Assembly (NCBI GenBank): GCA_000799755.1
Contig: JUHI01000015.1
Location: 102,793-166,792, forward strand
Direction of reading: 5' to 3'
Length of the DNA: 64,000 bases
Origin: Martinezella tropici
GTDB lineage: Bacteria; Pseudomonadota; Alphaproteobacteria; Rhizobiales; Rhizobiaceae
Numbering within the stretch: position 1 is the first letter of the stretch; each line of letters starts with the position of its first letter. Below are positions 43,578-52,544 of this stretch, piece after piece. The notes beneath the pieces were generated by a model. It made no database searches and was not told where the DNA came from. It saw only the letters and a list, made by a program, of their open reading frames with translations. The translations under genes and the position numbers were made by a program.

Positions 43578-44504
43578 TCAGTTCTTCTTGACGAAGTCCT
43601 TGACGTTTGCAGGCGTCACGAGCTGGAAGGGAATGTACACCTTCTTGTCGATCTTATCGCCCTTGGCGAGCTTCAGCGCGGCATCGACTGCGCCCTTGCC
43701 CTGGCCCGCTGCATCCTGGAACACGGTGACCTTCAGGTCGCCGGCCTGCATGGCGGCAAGCGCGTCCTGCGTGGCATCGACCCCGGCAACGACAATCTTG
43801 TCGAGAGACTTGCCGGAAGCCTTCAGCGCCTGGATGGCGCCGATCGCCATTTCGTCGTTGTTGGAGATGACGGCATCGAATTCGACACCGCTGGAGAGCC
43901 AGTTGCTCATCAGGTCGGCGCCCTGCGTACGCTGCCAGTTGGCGGTCTGTTCCTGAACGATCTGGATGCCCTTGCACTCGTCCGTCGCAACGACGTCATG
44001 GACGTCCTTGGTGCGCATGCGGGCGGCCTGGTTGGAAAGTTCGCCCATCATGATGACGGCCTTGCCCTTGCCACCCAGCAGACGGCAGACTTCCTTGGCT
44101 TCCAGCGTACCGGATTCCTGCTCGTTGGAGGCGACGAAGGCCTGGTTGTCCGGAAGGCTGTCGACGTTGGCCGGCTCGCGGTTGACATAGACGAGCGGGA
44201 TCTTGGCATCGGCGGCGAGCTTGGAAATTGCGGCCGTCGCGTCGGTATCGACCGGGTTCACGATGATGGCATCGACCTTACTGGCGATGAAGTTCTGGAT
44301 CTGGCTTTGCTGCTTGGCAATGTCGTTCTGCGCGTCTTCGACCTGCAGCGTCACGCCCTTGTCCTTGGCATAATCCTGCATGCCGTTGCGCAGAACGGTC
44401 AGAAAGTTGTCGTCGAAGAGAGCCATCGAAACGCCGATGGTTTGGGCGTGGGCAGCGGTCGACAGCAGAAGGGCCATCGCGGAGCCAAGGATAAATTTCT
44501 TCAT
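43578..44504 (-). CDS. CUT2-type sugar-binding protein (ribose/inositol/rhizopine-like)
   Basis: 308 residues. Sec signal MKKFILGSAMALLLSTAAHAQ. It is a periplasmic-binding-protein-1-like fold with IGVSMALFDDNFLTVLRNGM, IIVNPVDTDATAAI and AVISNNDEMAIGAIQALKASG. The pattern is near that of myo-inositol or rhizopine (MocB-like) binding proteins in rhizobia, but the ligand is not proven. The start 44504 is set by GGGAGGAAAA. It heads the operon binding protein, ATPase, permease. Confidence 0.88.
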   Translation of the reverse strand: MKKFILGSAMALLLSTAAHAQTIGVSMALFDDNFLTVLRNGMQDYAKDKGVTLQVEDAQNDIAKQQSQIQNFIASKVDAIIVNPVDTDATAAISKLAADAKIPLVYVNREPANVDSLPDNQAFVASNEQESGTLEAKEVCRLLGGKGKAVIMMGELSNQAARMRTKDVHDVVATDECKGIQIVQEQTANWQRTQGADLMSNWLSSGVEFDAVISNNDEMAIGAIQALKASGKSLDKIVVAGVDATQDALAAMQAGDLKVTVFQDAAGQGKGAVDAALKLAKGDKIDKKVYIPFQLVTPANVKDFVKKN

Positions 44505-44877
44505 GTTTTCCTCCCAGATACGGTGCCCGGCCACACCCCTCCTGAATGCCGGAGCCCCCAGCCTCGGCTGCGGAGCCTCTATTCAATTCGGCTGCCACTC
44601 CCATGGCGGCCATACTGAAAAACGGAACAAACAAACCGTAAAATTCATTATGCGGAATATTCATTCCATTTTTCGGAACAAAGGTCAACAGCAAATTCTG
44701 GCCGCGTCGCTCAAGCCGGCAAAGGACGAGTTTTCTTGCCGCCACTGCTGCAAGAGCCGACAACCAAACCTACATACGGGCACCCGGCACGATGGAACGG
44801 TTATTCCATCGACACGGGAACGGAATAGAATGCTGATGACAAACCGGCCGCCCCACGGCCTACAACGGAGAACACAC
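44505..44877. promoter_or_regulatory. Divergent region with candidate operator
   Basis: A 373-base gap between the sugar operon and the DUF1993 gene. At 44654-44667 GGAAT-ATTC-ATTCC is a perfect dyad, and further GGAAC/GGAA/TTCC pieces (44622, 44676, 44798-44811) surround it. This suggests a repressor of the sugar operon. No gene in the gap. Confidence 0.35.
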
Positions 44878-45384
44878 ATGCCCTCGATGTACAGTTTCTC
44901 GGTCCCCGTCTTTCAACGCGGCCTGCAAAACCTCTCGGCCTATCTCGACAAGATCGAAGCCCATGCCGCGGAGAAAGGCATTTCGGCCGAAGAACTCGTT
45001 TCCGCGCGCTTGATCGACGACATGCTGCCGCTCTCCGGCCAGTATCAGCGCGCCTCCGATACGGCGAAGCTCACCATTGCCCGGCTCGCCGGCATCGATG
45101 CCCCGCGCTTTGAGGACAACGAGACGACCGTCGCGGACCTGCGCGAGCGCCTGAAGAAAACGCAGGATTTCCTGGCAACGGTCACGCCGGCCACCATGGA
45201 AGGCAGCGACACACGCGAAGTGACGATCTCGCCCGGCGGCAACAAGGTGGTCTTCAAGGGCGAGGATTATCTGGCGAAATTCGCGCTGCCGAATTTCTTC
45301 TTCCACGTCACCACGGCGCACGACATTCTGCGCAGCCGTGGCCTGGCTGTGGGCAAGACGAACTATCTCGGATCGTTTGCCTAA
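44878..45384 (+). CDS. DUF1993 family protein
   Basis: 168 residues. MPSMYSFSVPVFQRGLQNLS and the block LIDDMLPLSGQYQRASDTAK are typical of DUF1993, an all-helical family related in fold to DinB-type metalloenzymes. ALPNFFFHVTTAHDILRSRG carries a histidine placed like the metal ligand. Function unknown. CGGAG nine bases before ATG 44878 supports the start. It is transcribed away from the sugar operon and is followed by a repeat fragment resembling the RIME core (45385-45428). Confidence 0.86.
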   Translation: MPSMYSFSVPVFQRGLQNLSAYLDKIEAHAAEKGISAEELVSARLIDDMLPLSGQYQRASDTAKLTIARLAGIDAPRFEDNETTVADLRERLKKTQDFLATVTPATMEGSDTREVTISPGGNKVVFKGEDYLAKFALPNFFFHVTTAHDILRSRGLAVGKTNYLGSFA

Positions 45385-45453
45385 AGCATGTCGCGCAAAA
45401 CTGCGCAGCGGTTTTCCGTCCGGAATTAAGTAAAGGCAGACGACAGAAACCAC

Positions 45454-47016
45454 TCAGGGCCGGAGCGAAACCGGCCCTCTTTCCGTCAGCTCCGTATAGG
45501 CAAGCGTCTGGTCCAGATGCTCCGCCCGCATCGAGAGGAGTTTTTCCGCATAGGCTAGCCTTGTCGCCGTATAGGCGCCGTCCTCGGCGACGTTCGAAAG
45601 CTCCGCCGGGTCCTTCACAAGATCGAAGAGCAGCGGCGGAAGCCCGGCGCAATGGACGTATTTGAAGCGCTCGTCGCGCACGACGGCCAGATTGCAGGCA
45701 CTGGACCGCAAGCCGAAATGCCGCTCTGGAATGCCCTCGGCGATATCGCGAAAATCGAATTCCCAGAAGGCCGCGTCGCGCCAGCCTTCCGGTTCGGAAC
45801 CGGAGAGGAACGGCAGCAAGCTGTCGCCATCGACATGATTTGCCGGCACTATGCCGAGCCGGTCGCACAGGCTCGGGAAAATATCAGCGGCACTGGTGAA
45901 GCGCTCCACCTGCCGGCCACGCGTAGCGCTCTGACGGGGATCGCGAATGACCAGCGGAACATGATAGCTGCCGTCGAAGAAGCCGCCCTTGCCGAGCATC
46001 CAGTGATCGCCTATCATTTCGGCATGGTCGGAGGTGAAGACGATGACGGTATCGTCCCACGCGCCCGCATCCTTCAACGCCTGCCAGATGCGGCCAAGCT
46101 GCGCGTCGACCTCGGCGATCATGCCGTAATAGATGGCGCGGATTGCCGCGAAATCCTGAGACGTCCACTCGCTGATCGAACCTTTGCCGCCATACATGAA
46201 ACCGCCCTTGCCGATTAGCGGTAGGCCGAAGGCGAGCAATGGATGCAGCGTCATTTCCGCTTCGAGATCGACCGCACGCGCAAAAGCCGGACCATCAGCA
46301 GCCGAGAACATGCGGTTATAGGGTTCCGGCACCGAAAAGGGTGGGTGCGGCCGCAGGAAGGACACATGCGCGAACCAGGGCTGATCCTGCTCTCCGAGCC
46401 AGCGGATGAATTCGCCGGCCAGAAAAGCCGTCTGCGTCTCGTCCTTGGAATAGGCGGGCGCATTGTTGGAAATCTCGCCGGGCTCGGCACCAACAGGAAT
46501 ATGGATATCGCGGCTGACGGCATCGGCATGGCCACGCGACCGTAGCCAGGACAGCCACTGTTTCTCATGTTCGGGCAGAAGCTGCCGCGGCGTGAAGCCC
46601 GGCAGCACGCCTTCATAGGTCGTCAGATGCGGATCATGAGGATCGCGGTCGCGCGGATCGGGCGCCGTGTCGGTATAGCCGAACAGCGTCGGATCGTAGC
46701 CGGCCCTCCGCGCCGCAAGCGCGACATTATCGAAACGGGCATCGAGCGGCGAACCATTGCGGCAAACGCGATGGTTCATCTGGTAAAGGCCGGTATAGAG
46801 CGTCGCGCGAGCTGGTGAGCAAGGCGCGGCACCCGCATAATGCCGCCGGAACAGCACGCCTTCCTGGGCAAGCGCATCGACATTCGGCGTCTTCACGCAT
46901 TCATGGCCGACGGCGGAGAGGCAATCCCCCCGCCATTGGTCGGCAGAAATCAGTAGGATATTCGGGCGCTTGCCCGAATTGCCCGAGGCGCGCTCAGTGC
47001 TGGTTGGACTTGGCAT
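45454..47016 (-). CDS. Phosphonate monoester hydrolase / arylsulfatase-like
   Basis: 520 residues of the alkaline-phosphatase superfamily. The nucleophile site is PCSPARATLYTGLYQMNHR, where the Cys of CxPxR is converted to formylglycine in active enzymes. Metal-binding segments are LLISADQWRGDCL and VIVFTSDHAEMIGDHWMLGKGGF. The pattern, including DERFKYVHCAGLPPLLFDL near the C-terminus, resembles the R. leguminosarum phosphonate monoester hydrolase. It cleaves sulfate or phosphonate monoesters. The first 23 bases overlap the end of galE, so the two are co-transcribed. No formylglycine-generating enzyme is in the window. Confidence 0.87.
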   Translation of the reverse strand: MPSPTSTERASGNSGKRPNILLISADQWRGDCLSAVGHECVKTPNVDALAQEGVLFRRHYAGAAPCSPARATLYTGLYQMNHRVCRNGSPLDARFDNVALAARRAGYDPTLFGYTDTAPDPRDRDPHDPHLTTYEGVLPGFTPRQLLPEHEKQWLSWLRSRGHADAVSRDIHIPVGAEPGEISNNAPAYSKDETQTAFLAGEFIRWLGEQDQPWFAHVSFLRPHPPFSVPEPYNRMFSAADGPAFARAVDLEAEMTLHPLLAFGLPLIGKGGFMYGGKGSISEWTSQDFAAIRAIYYGMIAEVDAQLGRIWQALKDAGAWDDTVIVFTSDHAEMIGDHWMLGKGGFFDGSYHVPLVIRDPRQSATRGRQVERFTSAADIFPSLCDRLGIVPANHVDGDSLLPFLSGSEPEGWRDAAFWEFDFRDIAEGIPERHFGLRSSACNLAVVRDERFKYVHCAGLPPLLFDLVKDPAELSNVAEDGAYTATRLAYAEKLLSMRAEHLDQTLAYTELTERGPVSLRP

Positions 47017-47977
47017 GCCAGTTCCACGCGGATTGGATGATCTCGGTCAGATCATATTGCGGCGACCAGCCGAGAATATCGCGGGCCTTGTCGTTGTTGG
47101 CGACGAGCGTCGTCGAATCGCCTTCGCGCCGGCCGACATATTCGACCGGGAACGGCCGCTTCGACACGGTCTCGATCGTGCCGAGCAGCTCCTTCACCGT
47201 CGTCCCCGTGCCCGTGCCGAGGTTGAGCGCAACGGATTCGCCGCCGCGCAGAAGATATTCAACAGCGCGGACATGGGCGTCGGCCAGATCGAGCACATGG
47301 ATATAGTCGCGCACGCAGGTGCCGTCGCGCGTGTCGTAATCGCTGCCGAAGACCTTAAAGCCCTGGCGGCGGCCGAGCGCCGCATCGATCGCAAGCGGGA
47401 TCGCGTGGGTTTCCGGCGTATGCCACTCACCAATACGGCCCTCGAAATCGGCGCCGGCGGCATTGAAATAGCGCAGCACGACGGAGCGCAGACCCTTGTA
47501 CTGGTCATAATCGGCCAGCGCCTGCTCGACGATGTATTTCGTGCGGCCGTAAGGGTTGATCGGCACCTGCTGGTGGCTCTCGTCGAGCGGCACGCTCTGC
47601 GGCAGGCCGTAGGTCGCGCAGGTCGAGGAAAAGACGAAGGCCTTAACGCCCGCTGCCTGGGCTGCCGAAAGCAGAGTCAGCGTGCCGATAACATTGTTTT
47701 CATAGAAGGAAACGGGGTCCTTGACCGACTCACCCACTTCGATCAGCGCGGCAAAATGCAGGATCGCGGCGGGCTTGTGCTTGGCAAGGACTTCATCGAG
47801 GCGCGCCCGATCGCGGATATCGCCCTCTTCCGCCGGACCCCATTTGACGAACTCACGATGTCCATTGGAGAAATTGTCGTAGACGACGGGCTGAAAGCCC
47901 TTGTTCGCCAGATCCAGACATGTGTGCGAACCGATATAGCCGGCTCCGCCTACCACAAGCACCGTTTCTCCTGCCAT
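46994..47977 (-). CDS. galE: UDP-glucose 4-epimerase
   Basis: 327 residues. GGAGYIGSHTCLDLANKG is the NAD-binding motif, FSSTCATYG and the YGRTKYIVE catalytic YxxxK follow, and FNAAGADFEGRIGEWH is the substrate region. It makes UDP-galactose from UDP-glucose for surface polysaccharides and LPS. GAGGTGG before ATG 47977 sets the start; the longer frame is discarded. It is upstream of the sulfatase-like gene and overlaps its start, an unusual operon partner. Confidence 0.95.
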   Translation of the reverse strand: MAGETVLVVGGAGYIGSHTCLDLANKGFQPVVYDNFSNGHREFVKWGPAEEGDIRDRARLDEVLAKHKPAAILHFAALIEVGESVKDPVSFYENNVIGTLTLLSAAQAAGVKAFVFSSTCATYGLPQSVPLDESHQQVPINPYGRTKYIVEQALADYDQYKGLRSVVLRYFNAAGADFEGRIGEWHTPETHAIPLAIDAALGRRQGFKVFGSDYDTRDGTCVRDYIHVLDLADAHVRAVEYLLRGGESVALNLGTGTGTTVKELLGTIETVSKRPFPVEYVGRREGDSTTLVANNDKARDILGWSPQYDLTEIIQSAWNWHAKSNQH

Positions 47978-48126
47978 GACCACCTCTTCTCGACCACAAG
48001 GATTTGCCGCGCGAAAGCGGCGGACCGGTTCGATCCGACGCGTACACTTAGAGAGCTGTAGCCGACTTGCAAGGCGGGAGAAAGGAGCAAGATTGGTAGC
48101 ATCAGGAATGGATGGAGGCGAAAGAA

Positions 48127-48810
48127 CTAAGCCGGCTTCGTCTCCGCCTTGCCGGCGTGAAAGAGAATTCCGGCAAGCGCCAGAACCGGCGGCAACAAGA
48201 AACAAGCCATGCCAACAAGCAGGAAAAGGGCTGCCGCCAGCGCGCAGCCGAGCGCAAAGCCGCCGACGGCCGCTCCCATGCGACCAAGCCGCGCTTTCAT
48301 GGCGGCCTTCTCTTCCGGTTTGGCGCCGCGCAGCAGGTCGGCAATATCGATCATGATCTGCGTCGTCGTGCCCGTCATCATCGTCGTCGGCGGCGTCGAG
48401 CCAAGATGGATGCGGTGCGCCGTCGTCTGAATGGCCATGGCAGCGACGAGCATCATGCCGGTCAGCAGCGCCTGCCAGCCATCCCCGGCACCGAACGGGC
48501 CGAAGCGCATCGCCAGGATCGCCGCGAGCACGAGCAATAGCAATTTCAGCGTCAGGATGATCTGCAACGTCGGCAGATTGCGCCGTGAGAGATCACCGCC
48601 GACGAGACGGGCGAGAATGACAACGGCACAGAAAACCGGCAGCGCCAGAAGCTTGGCAAGAGCGCCTGAGGTTCCCAAGGCCAGTGAAGTGCCAAGCGTG
48701 ACGAAATTGCCCGTGACATGCGCCGTGAACAGACCATGCAGGGCAAGAAATCCGGCGGTGTCGACATAACCGCCATTGATGCTGAGAAGGGTAGGCAGGC
48801 TCGGCTTCAT
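48127..48810 (-). CDS. DUF1275 (YoaK-like) membrane protein
   Basis: 227 residues, six or seven membrane helices. INGGYVDTAGFLALHGLFTAHVTGNFV is the DUF1275 signature, followed by TTMMTGTTTQIMIDIADLL. The family has unknown function. The start is ATG 48810. It stands alone between galE and a small coiled-coil gene on the same strand. Confidence 0.85.
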   Translation of the reverse strand: MKPSLPTLLSINGGYVDTAGFLALHGLFTAHVTGNFVTLGTSLALGTSGALAKLLALPVFCAVVILARLVGGDLSRRNLPTLQIILTLKLLLLVLAAILAMRFGPFGAGDGWQALLTGMMLVAAMAIQTTAHRIHLGSTPPTTMMTGTTTQIMIDIADLLRGAKPEEKAAMKARLGRMGAAVGGFALGCALAAALFLLVGMACFLLPPVLALAGILFHAGKAETKPA

Positions 48811-48966
48811 CGGCTCCTCACGCGCTTCGATCGTCTCCGACCTTATCGCGCTGAATGGCCTGCGATGTCGAGCAGCTATTACTCGGCTGTGCCGACTTGC
48901 GGGCGATTAAGGAATTGCTGAGCTTGGCCGATCCGGATCGACGCAAAACCTGCCGCCTGCGGTTTC

Positions 48967-49155
48967 CTACTCGCCGCGGTCGGCTTCCAGTGCGGCAATT
49001 TCGTCAGACAGCTCCAGAATCCGCTGCCGGAGTTCCGCTTCCGTGCCGTCATCCACCTCGCCGTCGCCAAAACAATAGCGGGCTATATGCAGCTCAAGCT
49101 TGGCTTCAAGCTCGTCGCGCTGGGTGCGTAGATGTTTAAGATAGCTGTTTCGCAT
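48967..49155 (-). CDS. Small coiled-coil hypothetical protein, 62 residues
   Basis: MRNSYLKHLRTQRDELEAKL and ELRQRILELSDEIAALEADR are strongly amphipathic with heptad-like leucines, so the product probably forms a coiled coil. The central GDGEVDDGTEAE is acidic. GGAAAG is a moderate ribosome site. Family not recognised, though similar short proteins are common near chromosomal loci in Rhizobiaceae. Confidence 0.5.
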   Translation of the reverse strand: MRNSYLKHLRTQRDELEAKLELHIARYCFGDGEVDDGTEAELRQRILELSDEIAALEADRGE

Positions 49156-49181
49156 CGCGAACCACGCTTTCCGAGAAAATG

Positions 49182-49235
49182 GGTCTCACCCTAATAAATA
49201 GGTTTGGGACCAGAAAGTTTCGATAGGTATCCTAT
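49182..49235. promoter_or_regulatory. Two dyads upstream of the polysaccharide dehydrogenase
   Basis: An imperfect palindrome GGTCTCACCCTA / TAGGTTTGGGACC is at 49182-49211. The perfect ATAGG-TAT-CCTAT is at 49223-49235. Both lie 180-235 bases before the start, in the 260-base gap after the coiled-coil gene. Confidence 0.3.
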
Positions 49236-49416
49236 GTATCTCCGCCGAAGCTGAAGCGCAGAGTGCGACATGGCCGCACTTCCAGGCCATTGCAAAGCAC
49301 CGGACTGGTCATCACATTCATGCGACCCGCACCTGAAATGATCCTGAAGGCGAATATTAGGCGCTGACACGAGCTTTGGATTTGGGCTAATTCAGGTGGA
49401 TTGTTCGAGGTATGTT

Positions 49417-50703
49417 GTGTTGAACGAAAAAATTGCCGTCATTGGTCTCGGTTATGTAGGTCTGCCCGTCGCGATCGCGCTCGCCGAAAAATTCCATAAT
49501 GTGGTCGGTTTCGACATAAAGACCTCCCGGGTCGCCGCGCTGAAGGCGGGCGAAGACGATACCCGCGAGGTTTCGCCCGAACGGCTGAAGTCAAGCGGGC
49601 TGCGGATCACAGGCGAAATTGAAGATCTGCGGGATCGCGATTTCTTCATCGTCGCCGTACCGACGCCGATCGACCGCAATCGCCAGCCGGATCTCAGGCC
49701 GATGATCTCGGCCTCGCGCACGGTCGGCAAGGTTTTGCGCAAAGGTTCGATCGTCGTCTACGAATCCACAGTCTATCCCGGTGTCACCGAAGAAGTCTGC
49801 GGCCCGGTGCTGGCGGAGGTTTCCGGCCTGCAGCAGGGCATCGACTTCCATGTCGGCTATTCGCCGGAGCGCATCAACCCCGGCGACAAGGAGCATACCT
49901 TCGAACGCATCGTGAAGGTGGTCGCCGGCGATAACGAGGAAACGCTGGAGAAGATCGCCGCCGTCTACGGCGCCGTCGTCGAGGCCGGCATCCATCGCGC
50001 CTCCAGCATCAAAGTCGCCGAAGCTGCCAAGGTGATCGAAAACACCCAGCGTGACCTCAACATCGCGTTGATGAACGAGCTTTCGATCATTTTTGAGAAG
50101 ATGGATATCCGCACGGCCGACGTGCTGAAGGCGGCAAGGACGAAATGGAATTTCCTGCCCTTCACGCCAGGCCTGGTCGGCGGCCACTGCATCGGCGTCG
50201 ATCCCTATTACCTGACGGCCAAGGCCGAAGAGCTAGGCTATCACCCGGAAGTCATCCTGTCCGGCCGCCGCATCAATGACGGCATGGGCGCCTTCATCGC
50301 CCAGAAGCTCATCAAGATGCTGGTCGCGGCGAAAAAGCCGATCAACGGCGCCCGCATCGGCATTTTTGGCCTGACCTTCAAGGAAAACGTGCCCGACCTG
50401 CGCAACAGCCGCGTGCCCGATATTATCAGTGAACTGCACCAATTCGGCCTGGAACCGCTGGTGCACGACCCGATGGCAAGCCACGCGGAGGCCGAAGAGG
50501 AATATGGCATACGCCTGAGAGAGCTGAAGGATTTCGGCAAGCTCGACGCCCTCGTCCTTGCCGTTCCCCACAAATCCTATCTGGCCGAAGGAGCAGCCGG
50601 AATCCTCGATCTCCTGAGCGAAAACGGCGTCGTCGTCGACGTGAAAGCGGCCCTTGACCGGACCAATCCCCTGCTGACGGGTCACTCGGTCTGGAGTCTC
50701 TAG
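49417..50703 (+). CDS. UDP-N-acetylhexosamine 6-dehydrogenase (TviB/WbpO-like)
   Basis: About 428 residues. IAVIGLGYVGLPVAIALAEK is the NAD fold, GYSPERINPGDKEH and NIALMNELSIIFEKM follow, and the catalytic Cys is in VGGHCIGVDPYYL. It oxidises UDP-GlcNAc or UDP-GalNAc to the uronic acid, as in Vi antigen and O-antigen synthesis. GTG 49417 has GAGG six bases upstream; GTG 49396 or TTG 49420 are alternatives. It ends overlapping the convergent reductase stop by four bases. It opens the polysaccharide region. Confidence 0.9.
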   Translation: MLNEKIAVIGLGYVGLPVAIALAEKFHNVVGFDIKTSRVAALKAGEDDTREVSPERLKSSGLRITGEIEDLRDRDFFIVAVPTPIDRNRQPDLRPMISASRTVGKVLRKGSIVVYESTVYPGVTEEVCGPVLAEVSGLQQGIDFHVGYSPERINPGDKEHTFERIVKVVAGDNEETLEKIAAVYGAVVEAGIHRASSIKVAEAAKVIENTQRDLNIALMNELSIIFEKMDIRTADVLKAARTKWNFLPFTPGLVGGHCIGVDPYYLTAKAEELGYHPEVILSGRRINDGMGAFIAQKLIKMLVAAKKPINGARIGIFGLTFKENVPDLRNSRVPDIISELHQFGLEPLVHDPMASHAEAEEEYGIRLRELKDFGKLDALVLAVPHKSYLAEGAAGILDLLSENGVVVDVKAALDRTNPLLTGHSVWSL

Positions 50704-51638
50704 GAGCGGACCGACGCTCCAACCCCGGCGAGCGTTGCCGCCAGCCCCTCTTCGACCGAATGGGGCGGCGACCAGCCAGTGACCGCCTTGGTCTCGCCGA
50801 TGTCGACCTGCAGCGATCCAAGCAGCCGCTGCGCGGCGGCCCTGCGGCCGAGAAGCGCGGCAAGCCCTTCCAGCAATGCCGGCGGCACCGGCAGCATCCA
50901 GGCCTTGCGTCCGGCAGCCGCGGCCAGTCTGGCAATCAACTGACCGATCGAAAGATCCTCGCCGTCGCTGACCAGGAAGACGCGATTGCCGGCGGAGGGA
51001 TGGCGAGCACAAAGCAACATGAAATCGACGAGATTGCCGACGAAGACGAGGGATCTGCGGTTTCGAACCGCCCCGAACGGCCAGGGAAACGGCCGGGCGG
51101 ACCATTTCATCAGGCTTGCGAAATTCGCTTTCACGCCGGGACCATAGACAAGCGGCGGCCGGATGATGACGATCTCCATGCCGGTTTCCGCTGATATCGC
51201 GAGCAGAGCCTCCTCCGCCTCGAGCTTCGAACGGCCATAGGCATCTTCCGGATGCGGCGCATCCGAAGCCCTGAATGGCCTTCCCGCAGCCGTTGCCTCA
51301 CCATTGACCTTGATGGAACTCAGAAAGACGAAACGCCCGACGCCGGCCCTTGCCGCCTGTCGCGCCAGATTGACCGTGGCGTCCACGTTGACGGCGCGAA
51401 ATTCGGCCAGCGGATCGACGGCATTTTCCTTCATCACATGGACGCGGGCGGCCAGATGCATGACCACATCGACGCCGGCAAGAGCCTCCGACCAATCCGT
51501 GGCGCCGTCGATCGTCCCGATGGCGACGAAGCCGGGCCGGGGATCGCGGCTCGCCGGGCGATGAGCCAACTGCCGCCGAGAAAGCTCGGCAGACAAGGCC
51601 TGCCCGACAAAACCCGTCGCACCCGTCACCAGGATCAT
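50700..51638 (-). CDS. NAD-dependent nucleotide-sugar epimerase/reductase
   Basis: 312 residues, extended short-chain dehydrogenase. MILVTGATGFVGQALSAELS is the NAD motif, FLSSIKVNGEA carries the serine, and AYGRSKLEAEEAL the YxxxK. The size and the closeness to a single-domain initiating transferase resemble the R. etli pair that makes UDP-QuiNAc (4-reductase) and starts the O-antigen. I cannot distinguish reductase from epimerase. GGAGG lies upstream of ATG 51638; the longer frame to 51695 is less likely. Confidence 0.8.
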   Translation of the reverse strand: MILVTGATGFVGQALSAELSRRQLAHRPASRDPRPGFVAIGTIDGATDWSEALAGVDVVMHLAARVHVMKENAVDPLAEFRAVNVDATVNLARQAARAGVGRFVFLSSIKVNGEATAAGRPFRASDAPHPEDAYGRSKLEAEEALLAISAETGMEIVIIRPPLVYGPGVKANFASLMKWSARPFPWPFGAVRNRRSLVFVGNLVDFMLLCARHPSAGNRVFLVSDGEDLSIGQLIARLAAAAGRKAWMLPVPPALLEGLAALLGRRAAAQRLLGSLQVDIGETKAVTGWSPPHSVEEGLAATLAGVGASVRS

Positions 51639-51808
51639 ATGATCGACCCGCCTCCGTTCATTCATACCAATCATTGCTGCAATCATGCTTTGCACGGGAT
51701 ATCCACGCGGAACAAGGGCTGGGAATCTTATCCGCAGCGGTTGTGCTTAAATTCGCGATATGAGATGCACAGGGCATCAAGACCTTCATCGCCCTCGACC
51801 CGGCGACG

Positions 51809-52402
51809 ATGCAACAGCAAGAGACGATGCCCTATACGATCGCCAAGCGCCTTTTCGATTTTCTCGCTGCTCTTGCCGCGACCATCGTCTTTTTCATTCC
51901 GATCCTGACCGTCGCCATTGCCGTGCGCCTGACCTCGCCGGGCCCGATCCTCTATTGGTCGGACAGGGTCGGACGCAAGAACCGCATCTTCCGCATGCCG
52001 AAATTCCGCAGCATGCGCACCGATACGCCCGCCGTCGCGACTCACCTGCTGAAAGACCCGAAGATCTATCTGACGCCGATCGGTTCCTTCCTGCGCAAGT
52101 CGAGCCTCGACGAACTGCCGCAGCTCTGGTGCATCCTGAAGGGCGAGATGAGCATTATCGGCCCGCGCCCTGCCCTCTTCAATCAGCATGATCTGATCGC
52201 GCTTCGCACCGAACGCGGCGTCGACGTGCTGCTACCGGGCCTGACCGGCTGGGCGCAGGTCAACGGCCGCGACGAACTGCCGATCCCCGAGAAAGTGGCG
52301 CTGGACGAAGACTACCTGCGCCGTCGCTCCTTCCTTTTCGATCTCAAGATTATCATCCTGACGGCCCTGAAAGTCGTCCGGCGCGACGGAGTGGCCCATT
52401 AG
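51809..52402 (+). CDS. Initiating sugar-phosphate transferase (undecaprenyl-P)
   Basis: 197 residues. This is the single-domain form of the polyprenyl-phosphate hexose-1-phosphate transferase family. The N-terminal helix is KRLFDFLAALAATIVFFIPI, followed by VGRKNRIFRMPKFRSMRTDT, LRKSSLDELPQLWCILKGEM with the catalytic Asp-Glu, SIIGPRPAL and PGLTGWAQVNGRD. It attaches the first sugar phosphate to undecaprenyl phosphate at the inner membrane. It is divergent from the reductase gene and upstream of the ligase-like gene. Confidence 0.9.
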   Translation: MQQQETMPYTIAKRLFDFLAALAATIVFFIPILTVAIAVRLTSPGPILYWSDRVGRKNRIFRMPKFRSMRTDTPAVATHLLKDPKIYLTPIGSFLRKSSLDELPQLWCILKGEMSIIGPRPALFNQHDLIALRTERGVDVLLPGLTGWAQVNGRDELPIPEKVALDEDYLRRRSFLFDLKIIILTALKVVRRDGVAH

Positions 52403-52544
52403 CCAGCATCCGGCGAAAACGACGTGGCCGGGGTGCCGGGATGGGAAAAATGCCGTATTCCTGCCCCTTTGCGGCCATAGGGGCCGTTCCGAGGGCTGGG
52501 AATGCCGGTAATCAACCGACTGTGAATGAAGGCGGAAGACGACA

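Noticed and set aside
44380..44877. Extended upstream start of the DUF1993 protein
   Set aside because: Family homology begins at ATG 44878, which has its own ribosome site; the upstream part overlaps the sugar-binding gene and its promoter.
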